Part shown: positions 5,301-6,840 of the stretch, piece after piece
Layout of the letters: each line of letters opens with the position of its first letter
Position numbering within the stretch: the first letter of the stretch is position 1
Position numbers and translations under genes: made by a program
The notes under the pieces: model-generated
Databases searched by the model: none
What the model was told of the DNA's origin: nothing
The model's input: the letters and a program-made list of their open reading frames with translations, nothing else
NCBI GenBank assembly: GCA_030595135.1
Contig: JAUVDU010000088.1
Span: 1-6,840, forward strand
Origin: Deltaproteobacteria bacterium
GTDB taxonomy: Bacteria; Desulfobacterota; Anaeroferrophillalia; Anaeroferrophillales; Tharpellaceae
Reading direction: 5' to 3'
Length of the DNA stretch: 6,840 nucleotides

Positions 5301-6840
5301 CGCCTACCGAGTTTGTCCGAGCCGGTTTCCGGTGAAGGGGTTATTAAAAAACCTCTTTCGGCCACTTTGAATCGGGAAAATCGGGGGTCGTCGGCAAGCA
5401 AACGCTCAAGCAAAAAGGCGTAAAATGCTACCTGCCACTTCTGATCATAGCGGGGCCGGAGAGTGCTTTTAATATCTCCGATCTGAAGATAGATTTTTGC
5501 TGTTTTCGCGGTTGACCCCGGTGTCATATCGGGTGTTACCGGTGTTTCAGCAATGACTTGAATTAAATCAGGAATACCGATTCCGGGCAAAAATATCTCA
5601 TTGTCGTCGGACTGGTTAAAAAATTGTCCCGGCAGTGATAAAATATTATCAACCAGCAAAACCGGCTGATACAGATAGCGTGAGGTGGTAATATTCGCTT
5701 GGCTTATTTGTTGTAAACAATCAATTGTTTCGGCGAAACGATCTTTTAGCCATCGGCTCTTGCCCGATTCATCATCTGCTGTGATGGCGCAAATCTTATT
5801 TTGGAATTTGAGGTGGGATATGATCTCCGCTTCAAATTGCCGCCCTCGCGCTAAGCGCTGGGCGGTTAGTTCATGATCTCGATCAGATCGCTCACCGCGC
5901 GGCTGATCTGGTTCGGGCAGAAATTTGCAGCAGAACCGGCGGCGGCATTGTTGATAGCGGAAATACTCACCAATCATAGTTCCGGTTAGAGCCCGGATTT
6001 GATATTGCGGGTTTTTACCTGATGAGAGGGTTGACGAGGAGCTATTTTTGCGGCGATTTTTCTCCCAATCCAGCAACGGTTCAACTTGGTTCGGGAGATC
6101 AATTAACCGTACCCTCTTTTTTGCGCTTTGGGGCTGCTGGTCAAGATTTGCCGGGTCACCGGCAACGATTTCGGATGAACAATCCCGGCAGCGGTTGAAA
6201 AAATCGATTACCCGATAATCCCGTATAAAACTATTAAGTTCTTGTAAAATCAGCGAGTTCGGCAGTGTAGTACAAAATGCGTTAAGCGGGAACAGCGATC
6301 GCATTACTTTGAAATGACGCTTAAGCCATTGACTAAAGTCTTCGTCGGTCAGGGGCAGGTGAAGTTTTTCAAATTTAATTTGATGGGAACAGAAGATGCC
6401 GATCTCATCGGAGACGACGCTGAGATTCTCTATCTTTTCGGTATAAAATTCCCTGATACTCCAGGCCAGAATCAGGTTGCCGATGGAGCCGATAAAGGTT
6501 CGGTAATAATATGTGCCACTCTCTTCACGCACGACCTCAATATCGTTATCCAGCCGTACCGCCCTTTTATCCGCCGCCAACTCCTGGCGCAAAAGTTTAC
6601 GGGTTCGGGAGAAGAGTCCGAGATCAGCCTGACGTTCTTCGTCGGGAGAGGATTTTAAAACTATACGAATGGCTTGCGCCACTTCGTAAGAGACTTGACC
6701 TCCCAGCCCCAGCCAGGAGAGTTCCTTGGCCTCTTGACCTTGAGTTGGATCAGCCCTTACCTTTTTACATTCACCCTCATCAATTGATAGAATGCGTAAG
6801 CGCCGTCCGGCTAGGAGAACACAATCACCCGGCTCAAATT
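2321..6840 (-). CDS. giant helicase-nuclease: Lhr-like SF2 tail, Cas4/Dna2-like PD-(D/E)XK nuclease, Upf1-like SF1 helicase (5' partial)
   Basis: The frame is open from the right edge to TGA 2323-2321, giving 1505 residues; the true start lies outside. Residues below are counted from an internal GTG at 6682. The first part, before that codon to about 165, resembles the C-terminal region of Lhr-family helicases: GDCVLLAGRRLRILSID, then YYYRTFIGSIGN, then LP-containing helices. Residues 237-510 are a RecB-type nuclease: Cys246, RGRQFE (279-284), GIPDLI with Asp372, GDIK with Asp403/Lys405, QVAFY (417-421) and Cys499/502/504/508, fitting a Cas4/Dna2-like Fe-S cluster. After an acidic linker (547-559), residues 603-740 look like a degenerate RNase H fold. 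Residues 1001-1411 hold a complete SF1 helicase: GPPGTGKT (1023-1030), DEASQ (1155-1159), GDVKQLPPI (1180-1188), TVERLQGAERD (1361-1371) and NVAITRARKK (1397-1406). The nuclease-RNase H-helicase order recalls TM0106-type proteins; the Lhr-like part is an addition. The likely role is DNA processing, repair or defence. Confidence 0.9.
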   Translation of the reverse strand, partial: FEPGDCVLLAGRRLRILSIDEGECKKVRADPTQGQEAKELSWLGLGGQVSYEVAQAIRIVLKSSPDEERQADLGLFSRTRKLLRQELAADKRAVRLDNDIEVVREESGTYYYRTFIGSIGNLILAWSIREFYTEKIENLSVVSDEIGIFCSHQIKFEKLHLPLTDEDFSQWLKRHFKVMRSLFPLNAFCTTLPNSLILQELNSFIRDYRVIDFFNRCRDCSSEIVAGDPANLDQQPQSAKKRVRLIDLPNQVEPLLDWEKNRRKNSSSSTLSSGKNPQYQIRALTGTMIGEYFRYQQCRRRFCCKFLPEPDQPRGERSDRDHELTAQRLARGRQFEAEIISHLKFQNKICAITADDESGKSRWLKDRFAETIDCLQQISQANITTSRYLYQPVLLVDNILSLPGQFFNQSDDNEIFLPGIGIPDLIQVIAETPVTPDMTPGSTAKTAKIYLQIGDIKSTLRPRYDQKWQVAFYAFLLERLLADDPRFSRFKVAERGFLITPSPETGSDKLGRRHDFALQPYLDTFPAIWKNFHSSLAISPEKVSWQLKQHCLNCSCFEFCYEQVLTEKELQLIPRLSSGNLQKLRSLGLRIFNRRPGTEADAETEIEIETNLSAATSFSSGQKDHLEGAIKALSLNKIILYKEQTDLFPSNISTTFVVHLFNDPVSGLPRGLGLTIKNRGVEEETKIWLAATPTERAQIWREFSNKLQERWHSTTQNSRGPHIFLYGAGIRQDLSAWAETMDDQLMQALFRPDSVAPNCHYTDLSQLLTNHFHLPLPGTITLFALNRILGLMDENTFATPASLIHGDCLPQELTASPQNDDPDDQRQRLKHHLSTTCQFIMKLGQWLTKNLESEWHKESWQIIPQNDFGWAPVCRKFIEAEKLHQEKDLKNLAELPLAERMARFRALGPLNFTGTTLDDEGRFLFLFNLVEGANGMAKFRQGDFLKLVPIGATDLQSGLPVIISHYDVKEGQTALSFRQRRTPSLSKAISYSLEEEAQDFHSDKLLGVVQSCFSDSDQQPVINLLAGELKGKQPSDQQLWLSNWLLSEAAPASLNRSQQEALTLPFRYDLSLISGPPGTGKTNLSGWILIALIRLAQSTGRGLRIAVSALTHQAIDQVLNKVVNIVNSYNLPDFPVHCVKWGRWDGAKFDPENQDMQVEPLTNAKEVFNSPYLIIGATGYGLHDLMTKSSRVIRNNSGKPFDWVIFDEASQMLIPQALLSLVYGKGNFLFLGDVKQLPPIIRSSIFKDDQANTAAEKTATNAENDAKIRSSILDFLLQHYPEHNRELNVTYRMNQAICRFPSQTWYQGRLHPATGNAHSRLALAGILGNELLDPIIDPQRPIVLVGAKHLNCNQESPLEATLISHLAHRLLHNYGIKHEQLAIISPHRAQNNTITSCLRKLLGETAGLPVIDTVERLQGAERDVIIFGFTSSDPDLVLREFLNNPNRFNVAITRARKKLIVVGSKIFFEAIAQTENQLKNNACFKNFFEHCRKNDAYFEYDVDHR
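3254..3303. repeat. perfect 18-bp inverted repeat inside the helicase coding sequence
   Basis: GTTACGGATTACACGACT (3254-3271) is the exact reverse complement of AGTCGTGTAATCCGTAAC (3286-3303), separated by 14 bases (3272-3285). It lies in frame between SF1 motifs Ia and II and encodes GYGLHDLMTKSSRVIRN without breaking the reading frame. The mRNA would form a very stable hairpin, and single-stranded DNA could form one too. No T-tract follows, so it is not a terminator. Confidence 0.9.
5011..5046. repeat. six-copy imperfect hexanucleotide tandem repeat encoding an acidic linker
   Basis: On the plus strand the units are TCTCAA, TTTCAA, TTTCAG, TTTCAG, CATCAG and CTTCAG. Read in the minus-strand gene they encode an alternating Glu/Asp-X linker (EADAETEIEIE) between the nuclease and the RNase H-like domain. 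Because the unit is six bases long, slippage would change linker length by two residues without shifting the frame. Confidence 0.75.

Noticed and set aside
5153..5974. Cas4-like nuclease as part of a CRISPR-Cas locus
   Set aside because: There is no repeat-spacer array and no cas1 or cas2 in the window, and the domain is fused to helicases in the TM0106/Dna2 manner.
6680..6682. GTG as the start codon of the helicase-nuclease
   Set aside because: The frame stays open for 52 further codons to the window edge and those residues continue an Lhr-like domain (GDCVLLAGRR...), so the gene is truncated by the window and does not start here.

Overview
The window looks like chromosomal DNA of a Gram-negative, probably anaerobic bacterium of the Desulfobacterota/Desulfuromonadota type. 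This rests on moderate GC content, an AmmeMemoRadiSam radical SAM gene, Sec-type signal peptides, and a small secreted Cys-His-Cys protein of a kind I associate with those groups. The taxonomic guess is soft. There are no tRNA or rRNA genes, no CRISPR array and no transposase.

Layout: (1) 1-237, plus strand, is the C-terminal end of an AmmeMemoRadiSam radical SAM enzyme (amrS). (2) 238-574 is intergenic and dominated by a 188-bp imperfect palindrome (260-447), symmetric in architecture and MITE/REPIN-like. (3) 575-1273, minus strand, is a small exported protein of unknown function with an internally duplicated helical module. (4) 1274-1682 is a divergent intergenic region with a near-consensus sigma70 promoter for the plus strand, a palindrome overlapping a possible minus-strand promoter, and a stem-loop just ahead of the next Shine-Dalgarno. 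(5) 1683-2174, plus strand, is a secreted protein with a Thr/Asn/Asp-rich linker and a beta-rich C-terminal half. (6) 2175-2320 is a short convergent gap. (7) 2321 to the right edge, minus strand, is one very long coding region (1505 codons inside the window) that is still open at the edge.

The long gene is the centre of interest. From N- to C-terminus it reads as the tail of an Lhr-like SF2 helicase, a Cas4/Dna2-type PD-(D/E)XK nuclease with a four-cysteine cluster, an RNase H-fold domain that seems to have lost its catalytic acids, and a complete Upf1/Dna2-like SF1 helicase. If the SF2 motor lies just beyond the window, this is a two-motor helicase-nuclease on one polypeptide, suited to DNA-end processing, repair or anti-phage defence. 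Its coding sequence also carries a perfect 18-bp inverted repeat and a hexanucleotide tandem repeat in an interdomain linker.

The genes do not form an obvious single operon: orientations alternate, and no partner for the helicase-nuclease is visible inside the window.
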